Below are positions 40,439 to 53,600 of a DNA stretch of 64,000 bases, in pieces. A model generated the notes under the pieces. That model was not told where the DNA came from and did not search any database. It was given only the letters and a program-made list of their open reading frames with translations. The stretch lies in the NCBI GenBank assembly GCA_947000775.1, contig CAMQGK010000171.1, forward strand, positions 62,001 to 126,000. Direction: 5' to 3'. This DNA is from Pterois miles (taxonomy: Eukaryota > Chordata > Actinopteri > Perciformes > Scorpaenidae). Position 1 is the stretch's first letter. Each line of letters starts with the position of its first letter. Made by a program: the position numbers and the translations under genes.

Positions 40439-40748
40439 ACCCAGCGCTTTCCATGGACACTGACGTTTGTTTATTTGTTGAACATAGGAAATATAATAAA
40501 ATTAAATACAAAATATAGATTTTTTTTGTTTTGTTAATTAATTCATTTATTTTTGTGTCTATCTTTTGCTCTCCTGTAAAATATAGTTATAGGTTATAAT
40601 TAAAAACAGGAGAGACACCTGTCGCTGTATACCTTGTTGTGTAATCAGTTCATAAATAGTGCACAAAATGGACACAGCAATAAATTAAATATGAATAAAT
40701 ATAATTCAATAAATAAAATAAAACCTAAAAACATATATAAAATTACTG

Positions 40749-40751
40749 TCA

Positions 40752-40800
<49 letters not shown>

Positions 40801-40961
40801 GTAGTAGTAGTAGTAGTAGTAACAACATATTTTATTACATTTAATATGATTAAATTTACTGTTTTTCCCCATCACTTTAATCATTGATATCAAAAGTTAA
40901 AATAGGCCTGCATTTAAATTTTTTTTTTTTTTAATTTTTTTTTTTTTAAATTATTACATTC

Positions 40962-41000
<39 letters not shown>

Positions 41001-41002
41001 AT
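40749..41002. repeat. simple-repeat cluster
   Basis: (ATT)n at about 40755-40800 is followed by (GTA)n, then poly-T near 40918-40948, then (AAAT)n at about 40965-41002. The poly-Asn/Tyr open frame over it is an artefact. It sits between axdnd1 and crb1. Confidence 0.95.
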
Positions 41003-41197
41003 ACCAGCCATTGTTTCTGAAACGTGGCCATTCTTTAATTCAGTCACTCCCATTTCTATTTTTTTAATCAATATTCATTTGTGGCATTATGGTTATTATT
41101 TCACTTTTTTCTTTTTCTTTCTTTTGGCTGTCATACAGTCACGTGCTGTAGTTGAAGGACCTACACATTTAGCTACAAAAGGCTACATGTGAATTGT

Positions 41198-41270
41198 GAA
41201 TTTCTCCACTGTGGGACTAATAAAGGAATATCTTATCTTATCTTATCTTATCTTATCTTATCTTATCTTA
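41198..41270 (+). repeat. LINE/SINE 3' tail with (TTATC)n
   Basis: GAATTTCTCCACTGTGGGACTAATAAAGG runs into a pure TTATC pentamer array. It is the same tail type as at 29433-29510 and is related to the SINE A tail, so only the 3' end of a retroelement was inserted upstream of crb1. Confidence 0.8.
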
Positions 41271-41637
41271 CATGTAACTTATAATATTTCGGTACTCCTA
41301 TAAGTATCTAAGCCCGTTTCTGTGACATTTAAATGCTATTTCTAAACATCAGATATCCTTCTGGGACTGCTGTAACTCCCTCCCATTGCAATCCGTCACT
41401 GCGCGCTTCTGTGCCCACGGGAGGGTAGTAGTGTGTGTAGGCTGCTGAACGCCACGCTGTGGTCTGTTTAATTTCATGTGTGATGGAGGCTCTAGATGGT
41501 GCTCCATCAAGAGGAGAAGTGTGCATCAAGTGGATCTGGAGTTGACAACAGATGAGTCGCAGGCAGCTGCAGAAGCAGAGGGATCCGTGTGTGACAAGAC
41601 TTCAGCACAACGATCAGGATGGTTTCCTGTCACGATT

Positions 41638-44600
41638 ATGGATTTAATTCGCTATCATCATTTTAAATTACTTGCATGCACAATTCTCATCTCATCACTG
41701 TTTGTGATAGGTGGTAAGTGACTGTTTCTTCTTCTCCCACTGTTTACCAAGAATACTTGTTTAATGTGAGCTGCAGCTTATAATAATCAGAAATGTCCTT
41801 AGGTAACTATAATCAGTGTTATGTCATCTGTCATTTACATTTGAACACCTGCAAAACTACTAGACTGAGTTGGTGTTGCATCCCCGTATTTCTCCACAGG
41901 AACCCCTCTTTCATGCCTGCAAGTACACTAATTTCTAACAGCTATAACAGCTACTGTGTTTGGAATTTGAGTTGAGCTTGCATTTGAACCAGTCCATGCT
42001 TGGAATATAAATTAAGACTGTAGTTGATCATTGTGATCTATACACATTTTCTACACAAGGACAAAAAGAAATCTAACAATGAGGGGGGCAGCATAGTGAC
42101 CCATGAGGGGATGTGAGGACTTGGGGGGGCTGGTGGTGTGACGTGGATAAGTGATGGGACTAAAGGAGGGGGAGGCACTATACATCTCTGTGTCTCTACA
42201 AAACACCCAACAATAACATGTCTTCTTATCACCACTGAAACAAACAGACAGACGCCGGCAACATGCATCTGTCAGGTGCCCCACATGTGCCATTGCAGGG
42301 CCTCTAGATAGGACCAAACAAAGAGCTTTAGAAGTAATTTGCATATGAAAAAAGCCTTACATGCTGTGGGAGGGGATGTGTGGTTGGCTGGACCTGTGAC
42401 AAGCCTGGCTCTGAATGCTCTGAACTCTGCCTCAGGGGAAATACTGAAGAACACTGGATTCAGAAAAGAGCAACAGACACCACCTGTCATGGTTTCCTTA
42501 AAAATACCTGCTGATTTCTTTCTCCGTGGTTTTAATAGTCTGCGTTTTTGTAGACATAACATATGCAACATCCCTCTAATCTGGTCTGAATTTACTGGCT
42601 GATTCTCGTTGTAATGAGAGCTAATAGGCATATGGTCAGAGCATCTCCATCGTACCCCCAGGACACTCGGCCCATAACTCCAAGTCCAAGTCTAGACATG
42701 TATAAGCTGCTGGTGGAGAACCCTGCCAACCGTCTGATTGACCTCCACCAATGACAGAAGATTGGTGCCCGAGTTGGTGAAAATGGAGCACTGAGTGTAA
42801 TTGCACTCTTCTACGTCTTCATAGTCTGCACTCAGACTGATTGTGTTCTTGAGGCATGATTACTGAGCATGATTATCATCTGTGAGGAATATTACTGGAA
42901 TATCTGTGCTCATATTGGTGTGCAAAATGATCCCGAATCTTTCTCGCACCCATTATGCAAAACACAAAATGTGGTGCAGTGTGATTATCATTTCATCTGA
43001 TCTGAAACCTCCTTTTTGTGGCATCTGTGGCCCCTATATGCACATTCCATGGATTACCAGGACCGCTGCCTCCGAGCTGCTCCCATTTGTTCTGCCTGGA
43101 GTATGGCAGGTTTGAGATGCCTCATGGTAGCTATTTGTCTTTGATGTTCTCCTGCAAATGTAAGAGCTGTAGGGGGTCAGTCTGAAGGTAGACATGATAT
43201 ATGATCTGAGAGTCAGGAAGAGTGACGAAATAACTTCATCACAGGTTGAGGTTCTCAAGACGTTTGGTTTTCAGGTCACAGTGAAACAACTTCAACTGGT
43301 GGCTACATCTTTATAAAGCCATGGCCTCATAGACCTCAAGTTATATAGAATATTTAAATCACAAGTAATAACGCAGCCATAGGCTTGAATATTTTACTCA
43401 GTGTAAGTATGAAAAAGCTTCAGTGAAGTGTTGGAACACCAAAATGCAGAATTATTATTACATCTTGTTTATGTTTTATTATGTTTCAGAATTTAAGGGT
43501 ATTTGCCAAAAATATCCTTAAAATGCAGTTGTTTTTTGAGATGTGAAAAATTAGCCAAGATTATAGAAAATATCATGCTTTAACTACTGTACTGTTTATT
43601 CCATTGATGGAGCTGATGCTCCCATATATCATTTCCAATGTAGTTCTAGACATATTAAGGTTTGGAATAGCATTTTAATCATGTAACAAACAAACAAATG
43701 TTTACTTTTGAGAGTGAAGTCTGGATGGGTGTGCATTTAGATGTTCAGATCTTGTCTGTGAAAGTCCTTGAAATGTAATATAATTTGTAGTTTTTTTCTT
43801 TTTTATGTGCGATAAAATACATGATCATGGAAAAGTCCAAAATTGAATAAAAAAACGCCCAGTAAATTAACAAAAAAAATTTGAGTTAGCTTGGGTAACA
43901 TTAACATGAACAAAATTAAAGTGTCAATTAAGATTTCAGTCCTGGTTAATTTATAATTTCTGTGTTTGTGGAAGCAGTGTGAATTGTGCTCAGAGCTTCA
44001 GGTTTTCAATGGAAAAAAAAAAATGTAATACAGCCTTTTTTTCTGGGAATGTCAGCACATACACCCAGTAATAATATTGTAAATGAATATTGCAATATTT
44101 TCATAAGTGGGCCATAAGCTCAATCACCATTGTGCTACCTCTTTCAGCGGTAGACAGCCTAGTGACTTAACAGCCCTTTAAAATGGAAATCTTCAAGACT
44201 GCCACTTTAAATAGAAACCAACATTTGAAACACTCATAATTATGTCATACACAGTGTGGATCTCGTGTTAATCCTCTGATTAGTATGTGTGGCATGTGTT
44301 GACTGAACCCAGAGCTCTGGCAGAGTGACTTTAATGGCCTGCTGATTAAAGTCTGAAGATGTAAATGCCTCAAATCTTTGGTCGGATGCGGTCACCATGG
44401 AAATTGATTGAATGCCAAAGCCAAACAGTGAAATTGGTTACCATGGCAGCCAGCCATGATGCCTTGAGAGGCCCTTAAATTTAAAGTCCTTGTAGTGACA
44501 GCTGCTAGATTGTTTTTATCAAATCTGAACAGAAATACAAGGGCTTCATGCCAGACATGATCAGACTAAAATAGCAATCAAGAGCATGTCTGTTCCATCA

Positions 44601-47600
44601 ATGTACACTGATGCAAACAGTTGTTATGTAACAGAGGAACGATTACGACACACAAGGGATTGTTTGGACTGTATTCTTTGTCATGTAGCTTCTCAGTCAG
44701 GTAATTTTTACAGTCATGTAGATGCAACTGGATGTTTTAAAGTAGAGTACATTTTTTCCATCATCAATGAAGTTTTAGTTGTAGCATCCTATTGTGTTGC
44801 TCCAGGACTAAAAAAAAAAAAAAAAAAAAAACAATATGAGAAATACCACATTGCAAATATTTTTCATCAGGAGGAATGGCAATACTGCATTCGCACAACC
44901 TAGGCACCAAGAGCAATGCTATCACATGATATCAATATTTCTAAATGTGATCTGTTCATAGGTGCATCTCCTGACAGGCCTCCTCCATCAGTGGACTGGT
45001 GCTCACCAAACCCATGCCAAAACAGGGCGATATGCAGAACCCGCGGGGACGGCTACTCGTGCTACTGTGTGCCGGGGTTCCAGGGTGCTCACTGTCAGAT
45101 TGACGTGAATGAGTGTGTGTCACAGCCCTGCAGGAACGGGGCCACCTGTGTGGACAGAGTGGGCAGGTTCTCCTGTCTGTGTTCTCCTGGGTTCACCGGT
45201 GAGTGGAAGGAACAGCGCTGGGTTGAGTGAGACCACACCATTTCAATCCTAAAATAACAGATGGCTTTGTGATAAGATATTTATGGGATGTAGTTACTCA
45301 GCCATTTCAAATTTCAGAGAAAACTACAGTGTATACATGTGTCTGTTTTGGATGAATTTTTTAAAGTCATCTGGAGCAGTAAAGGGTAACTTTTAAAACC
45401 TCAAGCCACTACATCTAGTGTGCTGATTTGTTTAATCTCTTTATAATCTCTCACTTTAATTTTAATGGGGGTAATTTGATTTTCTTTTCTTCTATTTCTC
45501 TCACGGATCACGCCTGGATCTTGGTTTTATGTTATCTTCTTTTATATGTCAGATTTTAAAATATCTACCCATTTTATTCATAAAAGATCTACCCATAAAG
45601 AATAGATGAATTATTAATCTGCTGAAAGAAACCTGATTGCATTATTTATAAAAGCAAAATACATTCGGTGACTCATGTGTCACCTGTTATTGTCCATATA
45701 ATTTTTCCTCATGTATACAGTCTAAATCCTGTCTTTTTAGTTGCATTTATTCATGTTAAACTTTCATTCTCATCATCTTTCTCCCTCATTTCATGAAGAT
45801 AAGTTTCTTTCTTTTAGTGCATGAATACATTTTGTTTTCAGACAGCTGCAGAAGCATTGCTGTGAGATAAAAGAACAATCCATGCATGATCACAGCCAGT
45901 ACACATGAAAGCTGTGTTCATTTTTGCCTCCTGCCCTCAGTCGCCCTCTGACATCTGTCCTGCTTTGATGTGCACAGGGGACACTTGTGAGCTCCAGATT
46001 GACGAGTGTCAATCACAGCCATGTCTCAATGGCGGCGGTTGCCATGACTACCCCAATGGCTTCACATGCACCTGCCTGCCCGGTTTCCAAGGACACCGAT
46101 GCGAGATCAACACTGACGAGTGCCAAGAGCAGCCATGCCAGAATGGAGCTCTGTGTGTAGATGCTGTGAATGAGTAAGTGGAACAGCTGCAGATGGAGCT
46201 GAGGGTAACAAACTGTTGCTCTTGCCAAGTTTAGAAAGCAAAAAAAAAAATGTTTACAGATTCCTGATATATTTCAGTTTTACACTTGTAAACACAGCCT
46301 GGAGGAAATACTGTAAATAATCTCCTTGACTGTCTCAGCTACAGCTGTGACTGCTCTAACACAGCCTTCACTGGCAGACACTGTGAGACACCACTGCCTC
46401 CGTGCCTCTCTGAACCCTGCTTCAACAGCGCCATCTGTAAGGACAACCAGGGTAACTACAGCTGTGAATGCTGGCCAGGTATATGAAGCACTTTCTCGCT
46501 CAGTTAGCAGGGAAAAAAAAATGTATTCCTGAGATAAGGTTTTGGTGTTTTTAAAGAGGACCTATTATTCTAATTTTCAGGCGCATAATTTTATTTAAGG
46601 TTTTACTACGCCATCCTGAAAAGCCCAGTCTGCTCTGACTGGTCAGCTGACCCACTCTGTTGTGATTGGTCAACTGAACCAAACTCTTCGGGCTCTGCTC
46701 CAGCTCCACTCAAACTAACTTTGTTTGAGGACAAACGAGCTGCTTGGCAAAATGTGTTACTTGGTGACATCATTGCATTAGAGAAGAAAAGGCAGGACTT
46801 CAAACAAGGCATTTCAGGCAGTCCAGGAGCAACGTTTCTGTGGGGGACAGTAACTCCTTTTGGCGTGGATTTAGGGATTTTTAACTTTGCAAACCTTTTA
46901 CATGCACAAAAAATACTAAAGGAAAGGAAAAAAGCATAATAGGTCCCCTTTAAAGGTCAAGACACATAGGTATAGCAGTTAGAGGAACAGGTGGAGGTCA
47001 GGGTTAGAGGTGAGAAATAAATTTGCAAACAGAGAATGAGACTGGCGAAAGAGTGAACTAACAATATACTTAAAACAGTGGTGGACTCTAACCATAATAA
47101 AGCTGCATGAAGACATTCTGACAATTTTTTACTTCAACACAGGATGTCATATGGGCTGTCAATATATGTCAATATATATACTATATCTGTCTGACTGCCT
47201 CATTCCAGGGTTTGAGGGGCGTCAGTGTGATGTCGACATCAATGAGTGTGGCAGCAGCCCGTGCATGTATGGAGGCCGCTGCATTGAGAGGTCGTGGCAG
47301 GCTCTGTATGGCAGCGAGCCTCTGCTGCCTGAACACTATGACCCGCAGCGTGCTGCAGGCTACATCTGCAGCTGTCCTCTAGGAACTACAGGTAATTTAT
47401 TCTGATTAACCACTCTGAATTCATTAAGTCTTACACAGGTCTGACAGTGTGCTTAGTCAGATGTCAGATCGGGGGAATGAGCAGTTTCTGATTGGAGCAA
47501 CAAACAGTAGGGTGATAGGGGCAATTTGCTCTCATTCCCAGTCTAATACCGACGCTTTGTCGGGACCGTCTGTGTTTAATACTGCTGCACAAAACGTCCT

Positions 47601-50600
47601 TCAGAGCTGGTACGCAACGCACCAAGCTTTCCTTTAACTACAGTGTATACCCATCTGCGGCAACAATATACACACAGGGAAAGTGCAGTGGTGACGTAGT
47701 TTAAAGAGGTGAATGTGTCCAGCAAACACTAGGCTTTCATCCAGGAGGCTGCTGTTTGTGTCCCACACATAACATTTCACTTTCACTGTTCGTTCATGTT
47801 GTATGTTCACAACGTCAAGTCACATTGTCACTACACAAACATTTCGATTCTAGTGGTTTTGTTGCCTATTCCTATGCAACTATTTTTGTTTATTTCACAA
47901 CATTAAGCTTGTGTTTACTGTGACCATAAAGTGACACTGTGGTCGAGTTGAGATGAGAATGTAGGTATAATTTCTGACATCAGAAGTCCTAATATTTTTC
48001 TTGGCTGAAGTCAACATAAGAACACAAAGAGCTTCTGGGAGAATGGACAGGCAAAAGTAACTGAGCACAGGACGTTTAACTAACTCAGTAACACTTAAAG
48101 GGACTCTCTGTAAGGAACAGAAATCGCTTGTTAACAGTGACACCTGTGGCCATGAAGTCAACGACAATCAGTGTCTTGTTGCTCGTGCTTGTACTCGTGC
48201 TACCGACACACAAGACTAAGCATGACTGATAGGCCTCGTGTTGATTAATGGTAGCAGCATTATCAGCTAAAACCACAATATCACTATATATTTCACATGC
48301 TTACCAAATGAAGGTCCCTCCATGAACTGAAAGCCCAGCTGATGTTGATACTAGTGTTAACTTTATCTGCTTCAGCCTACCGCAGATCAGAAGGCACAGG
48401 GGAGACACTGTAGTTTTGGTCTCTTGGGCTGGAGTCGATAACGTTACTCACTCCAGAGGCCCGACATGTCACTCTGCAGCAGGGAAACAAGACGCATTTC
48501 TGCACAAACTGCAACTTCCACTATACATTCACTTCAGATCCTCCAAGCTAAACTAACTCTGTCTTCTGCTCTGCTGCTCGCTCATTTTCTCACACACTTT
48601 ATGCTGCTCTCTCTCTCTCTCTCTCTTGCTTCACCACTCACTTCCCACATACACACTCTCTGCAGTGGCACTGTTGTTCTCCAAATGATCAACGCTACTC
48701 CCACAACACTAGTTTTCATTGGACGACGGTCTGAGTTGTGGTGGACACCGATTTCTAACTGAATGTTATACTGTGGCTAAGGAACTCATGAGCATGCATG
48801 ACGTCACATCTGTTGGATTTCCCCAGAAAAAACGGCCCACATTCTTCACATTAAAAACAGTCTACAGGCTGATAAAGGGAACCCAGAAAGTCATGGATGG
48901 TCTCATTTTGTAGGTTAGGTTACAATCTGTTCACACATTGGCAGCAAAAAGTGATTTATCCATATGTAAAAAGTTACATACAGTCCCTTTAATGAGGCAG
49001 AACTGACTAACTCAAAGCAAACATTGCCCCCCGCTGGTAGCATATCTTCTTCTGTAGGAGGTGAAAGATGCTACAGTCACGCATCTTCATGTAGCAGCTT
49101 TAATTGAGTGTCATGCTGTTTTCACTGTGTCCCTGTTATGGATGTATAATGCTGGAGAAAAAAGGCTGAGGTACAACAGGCAATACCAATTACAAAACAG
49201 CTAAATTAGTAGTACTCTATATACTAACATTCACATATTTACAGTATATTGTTGGTGTATTAATGTCCAGTGAAGCTTTGCATTGTTACAGGGATCAGTG
49301 TTACATCATACTTTATTTTGCAGTTGCAAAAGAAGAAAATCCTCGTTTTCCTGCTTACACAAGACTTGATCTAACGTTGTAGGTAAGACGTGAGCTGTTG
49401 CCTGCTGAGAGTGTTCTAAAAATTGACTCCCTGCCAATCGCCGTGGCACTGACTCAGTAAGGTGGCCAAATAGCATTAGTTTAATCCCCAGGATCTGGCT
49501 TTGCCGGTCTCCTGACTGGAGCCACTCAGCCCAACATTGTTGTGTAGCAGTCGACTCAGAGCAGACCTTCTCTGGGACGCCATGCACACACATAAACTAA
49601 TATGATGCAGTTAGTCAAGTCTGGGGCTATCCTGGGGGAAAGAGTGACGGCATGATGTGGACACCTGCACCATGGATTTGGGGTTTTTTGTTGCTTGGAC
49701 CAGGTAACATCAGAAGAAACAGATATTTAGTGTATTATTATTACATAATAGGTATTTACAGTCTGTGTTCTTCTTTAATTCTAACAATTTAAAACAAATA
49801 CACCTGTTATTACAGTATTTTTCTACCATGTGCTGTGCTGTACCATATAACTTATAGTTATTGCTCCATATGTGCCTACTCACTGCATTCCTTTTTAAAT
49901 CTAACCATTTGTCTACAGACACATTTAAATAGCACTTACATATCTGAAGACAAACGCAAACAAGTAGACAGATAGTGTTAAGAGAATAATACATGGATAA
50001 GTAATAGTTGGGCCACTGGTATCTGGTTTGTGTAAAACATACCACCAGCACAGAGAGCTGACACTTTGACAGGTGGGGCGAACTTGACTTGGCATGTATA
50101 TCCAAAAAACAGGAAACATGATGCACATAAGAACAGGTGTTGATAAAATATGGAAAACAGAAACATGCGCACATTCTGTACTCCAGTGTGTTCCTCATTA
50201 TGTAACTTGCCCCCATAATAACCTAAAACAAGTGTAGGAATGTGACTAATAATGACAACAACTCCATCCTCAGTGAGAAGAATAACTAAAATCAGGCCAC
50301 AATACATAAGATGTTTACTGGCAGCAGAAACAAAGTGTAAAGGCCCAGTGTGTAACATTAAGAAGAATCTATTGGCAGAAATTGAATATAATATTAATAA
50401 GTATGTCTTCTTTAGTGTAAAAACACCAGAAAATGAGAATTGTGTTTTCATTACTGTAGAATGAGTCATTTATATCTACATAGAGAGTGTGTCCTCGCTT
50501 CACGGAGTCCGCTGCCATGTTTCTACAGTAGCCCAGAATGGACAAACTACTGTTTTAACTTCTCCTGCTTGAGTCGATAACATTGCTAGCTGCAGAGCAT

Positions 50601-53600
50601 CACTCCGTTCAACTGCTGGGAAACAAGACACAGGAAACCTCTGTTGGTCTTGAGGAGCTGCAGCATTTATTTCTGCATAAACTACTACTTCCACTGAACA
50701 TTTACTTCATATTCTCAGAGCTAAACTAACTGTCTTCTGCTCCAGTCGCTCATACGCATTCGCCACCCCTCTCTCTCTATTGCTTCACCACTCACTTCTC
50801 ACTCTGACTCTGCTATTCACCAAATGACCTACGCTACTCTTACAACTTGTTCTAGAGAGGGGTATCTGCATTTTCACATCAGTCACTGTAGTTCTCCTAC
50901 ATATTTGGCACACAGGAGATTTTTAAATTGGTTGCATTCTGCAACCTCACTGCTAGATATCACTAAATCCTACACACTGCTCCTTTAAGCTTCTCTTGGT
51001 GTAAAAACACAAGCTTGATGTGACTTTTTATTTTCTAACAGGTTCCCTCTGTCAGGAGGTGATAAACCAGTGCGACCCCCATCCCTGCCAGAATGGGGGC
51101 CGGTGTGAGAGCCATGTTGGAAGCTACACTTGCCACTGCTCCAAACAGAGTCACGATGGCGTCCTCTATGGAGGTGTGAACTGTGATGTGAGACTAGTGG
51201 GCTGCGAGGGACATGAATGCCAGAACCAAGGCTCCTGCTCTCCTTTCCTTTTAGACGGGAATCATGGATACACCTGTTCCTGCTCACCTGGGCACACAGG
51301 CCCCCTTTGTAAGACCCCCACCACCTTCTCCTTCAAGCGCAAAGGCTACCTGCTGCTGCAGAACCCCCTGGTGGATGCTGTGGTGTCCTGCAACATCACC
51401 CTCAGCTTCAAGACCACTCTGCCCAGAGCGTTGCTGTTCCAGCGGAGTAGCAGGGGGCTGCTGCTGAGCCTGGAGCTGGACCAAGGGCGGCTTCACCTCA
51501 TCCTGAGGAAGGAGGCCTCTGCTGGGGCCGAAGCAGAACACCCGAGCCAGGCCCTGGAGCTTCCACACAATGTCACAGATGGAGAGTGGCATACTGTGGA
51601 GGCTGTGCTCGTAAACTGGATGCTCAGTCTGACACTCTTGGATGATGCTGGGAACTGTGGGGGCCAGTCGTGCCACAAAGTGGGCCCAGTCCAAAGCACC
51701 CTGGCCAGGCTGGTGTCCCCTCCTCAGGACACTTTCATTGGAGGAGTGCTTCAGGACTCTCCACTTCCAGCTTTCATTGGCTGCATGCGGGATGTGTTTG
51801 TGGACTGGCAGCTCATCGTCCCTGAGGAGTGGCTGAGCGACTCTGCTGTTAACGTGTCCCCCGGCTGCGGCCACAGGGACCGCTGCCTGGACGTGCCTTG
51901 CCAAAACCGAGGACAGTGTGTCAACCTGTGGCAGAGCTACCAGTGCCGATGTCCAAGGCCTTATGAGGGGCAGGACTGTGAGGAGGGTATGTTTACAGCT
52001 GCTGTGATATAATACACATCAGGTGGTGGAACTGGAGAGTCAGATAGCAGCTACACAGTGTACAAACTGGGAGGATTTTGGTTTTCTAAATCTACTAGTA
52101 CCATCAAACTAGAAATGTAAGTAAAAGTCTGGGATAGCTTATTAGCAAAAGCAGATATGGGAGTCTGGGAGTTTTTTAGCTTTAACATAACCTGATTAAT
52201 AGAATTTAGTTAAATTTCTCAAGTGGGTAATTAGATAACATCTTCACTTGCTGTCTGATATAAGATAAGAGGTTAGAGATGAGGACAGTAAAGGACGGAG
52301 GCAGAGATCCTCTTATCTGACGCACTGGATTAAGGATATAAGGGATTCTATTTTGGAAATACACACAACATGCAAGGAAACCACAATGTAGTTGAATACT
52401 ACAATACAATACGCCTACACACTTCAAAATATCCACACACACATACACATCAGAGCTTTCATAAGGTTTTTATATGACCCGTCATACACCGTGTGTCCTC
52501 CCTGCTGTAGCTTTGCGTGTTCTCAGTGTCCTGCCTGCCTTATACGGTGACCAACCCACAGTGGAAAGTGCTGACAGTGGACACAGAACATGCAGAGCAT
52601 GAGGGCTGGTGGCTGCTTGAATTTCCTCTTCCTTTGCCTGTTCTTCTAGGGACCTCAACATAAACTGCTTCAATGTCTTTTTCCTCAGTTAGTTTTCCTA
52701 AAACACAAACCTATCATAATTCTGTTTTAATAGTAAATATGTGGATTCTATGCTCAGCACAGATGAGAAAAAAATAATTTTACTCCCCTGTGCCGAAGAT
52801 AAAAACTGAATAAAGAGTATTAAAAGTCTAATAGATCTGTACTTGGTCACCCTATTCAGCTGTTATCAGGCCATTAAATAGGCTTTACCGCACCACAGAT
52901 ATGGGTCATTAGGGGCGTGCTACGTCTACTATGTTGTAAAAGTGAAAGGGAAACCTAAAAGCAACACACGCATGAAACATTATGTTTTGAACAAACACAA
53001 AAGGCTTCTTTAATTTTAAACAATAATACAATTAATTTTAGGTTTAAGCAACAAAATCATTTAGTTAAGTTTACGAAAAAACACTGTGTTTTGGCTAAAA
53101 ATAACTAAGTTTCAAAAGTGAAAGCAAGGCTTTGTGAACACAAAGACAACTATGCGTTTCACATGGGGTACGAACCCTAAGCCTCCTGGGTGAAAACCAT
53201 AGACTGTACATAAGAGGTGGATGTGGTCTTCACCCAGAGGAGTCGCCCCCTGCTGGCTATTAGAAAGAATGCAGAGTTAAGGCACTTTAGCATTGGCTTC
53301 ATTTCTCAGACCCAGAGGTTGCCTACTGGTGAAAAACCTGATACTACAGCACCTAGATTTTCGCCTCTGCTCCTGTCATAATTGCTACAGTCACTAGAGG
53401 TTGCCATTGTGTTATTTTATACCTTCTTCTAGTGATCTATCATGTGAATAGATGATAAAACCTACTAGTGGGTGTAGTAGGCCCCTACTGACCCACATCT
53501 ATGGGGCTTATAGCGACCAATAACGCCTATTTAATAGACTGACATCAAGTTACATGCACCCCAGCTCTCTTTTTGTCTTTGATTGGGTACAATATTTTAA

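Noticed and set aside
41476..41637. Upstream in-frame start for crb1
   Set aside because: It would put 54 polar residues before the signal peptide; the ATG at 41638 gives a normal secretory start. It is kept only as an alternative.
44586..44903. 105-residue plus-strand open frame before crb1 exon 2
   Set aside because: Contains poly-Lys from an A-run, has no EGF cysteine pattern, and is not joined by splice sites.
46606..46939. Open frames within a crb1 intron
   Set aside because: The sequence looks like a dispersed repeat (CCTATTATTC..TAATAGGTCCCC, inverted ends) and would break the crb1 frame.
49710..50469. Two long minus-strand open frames (168 and 163 residues)
   Set aside because: AT-rich, mutually overlapping in different frames, no domain, and partly inside a MITE.
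51284..51904. 206-residue minus-strand open frame
   Set aside because: It is the antisense shadow of the GC-rich crb1 LamG1 exon.
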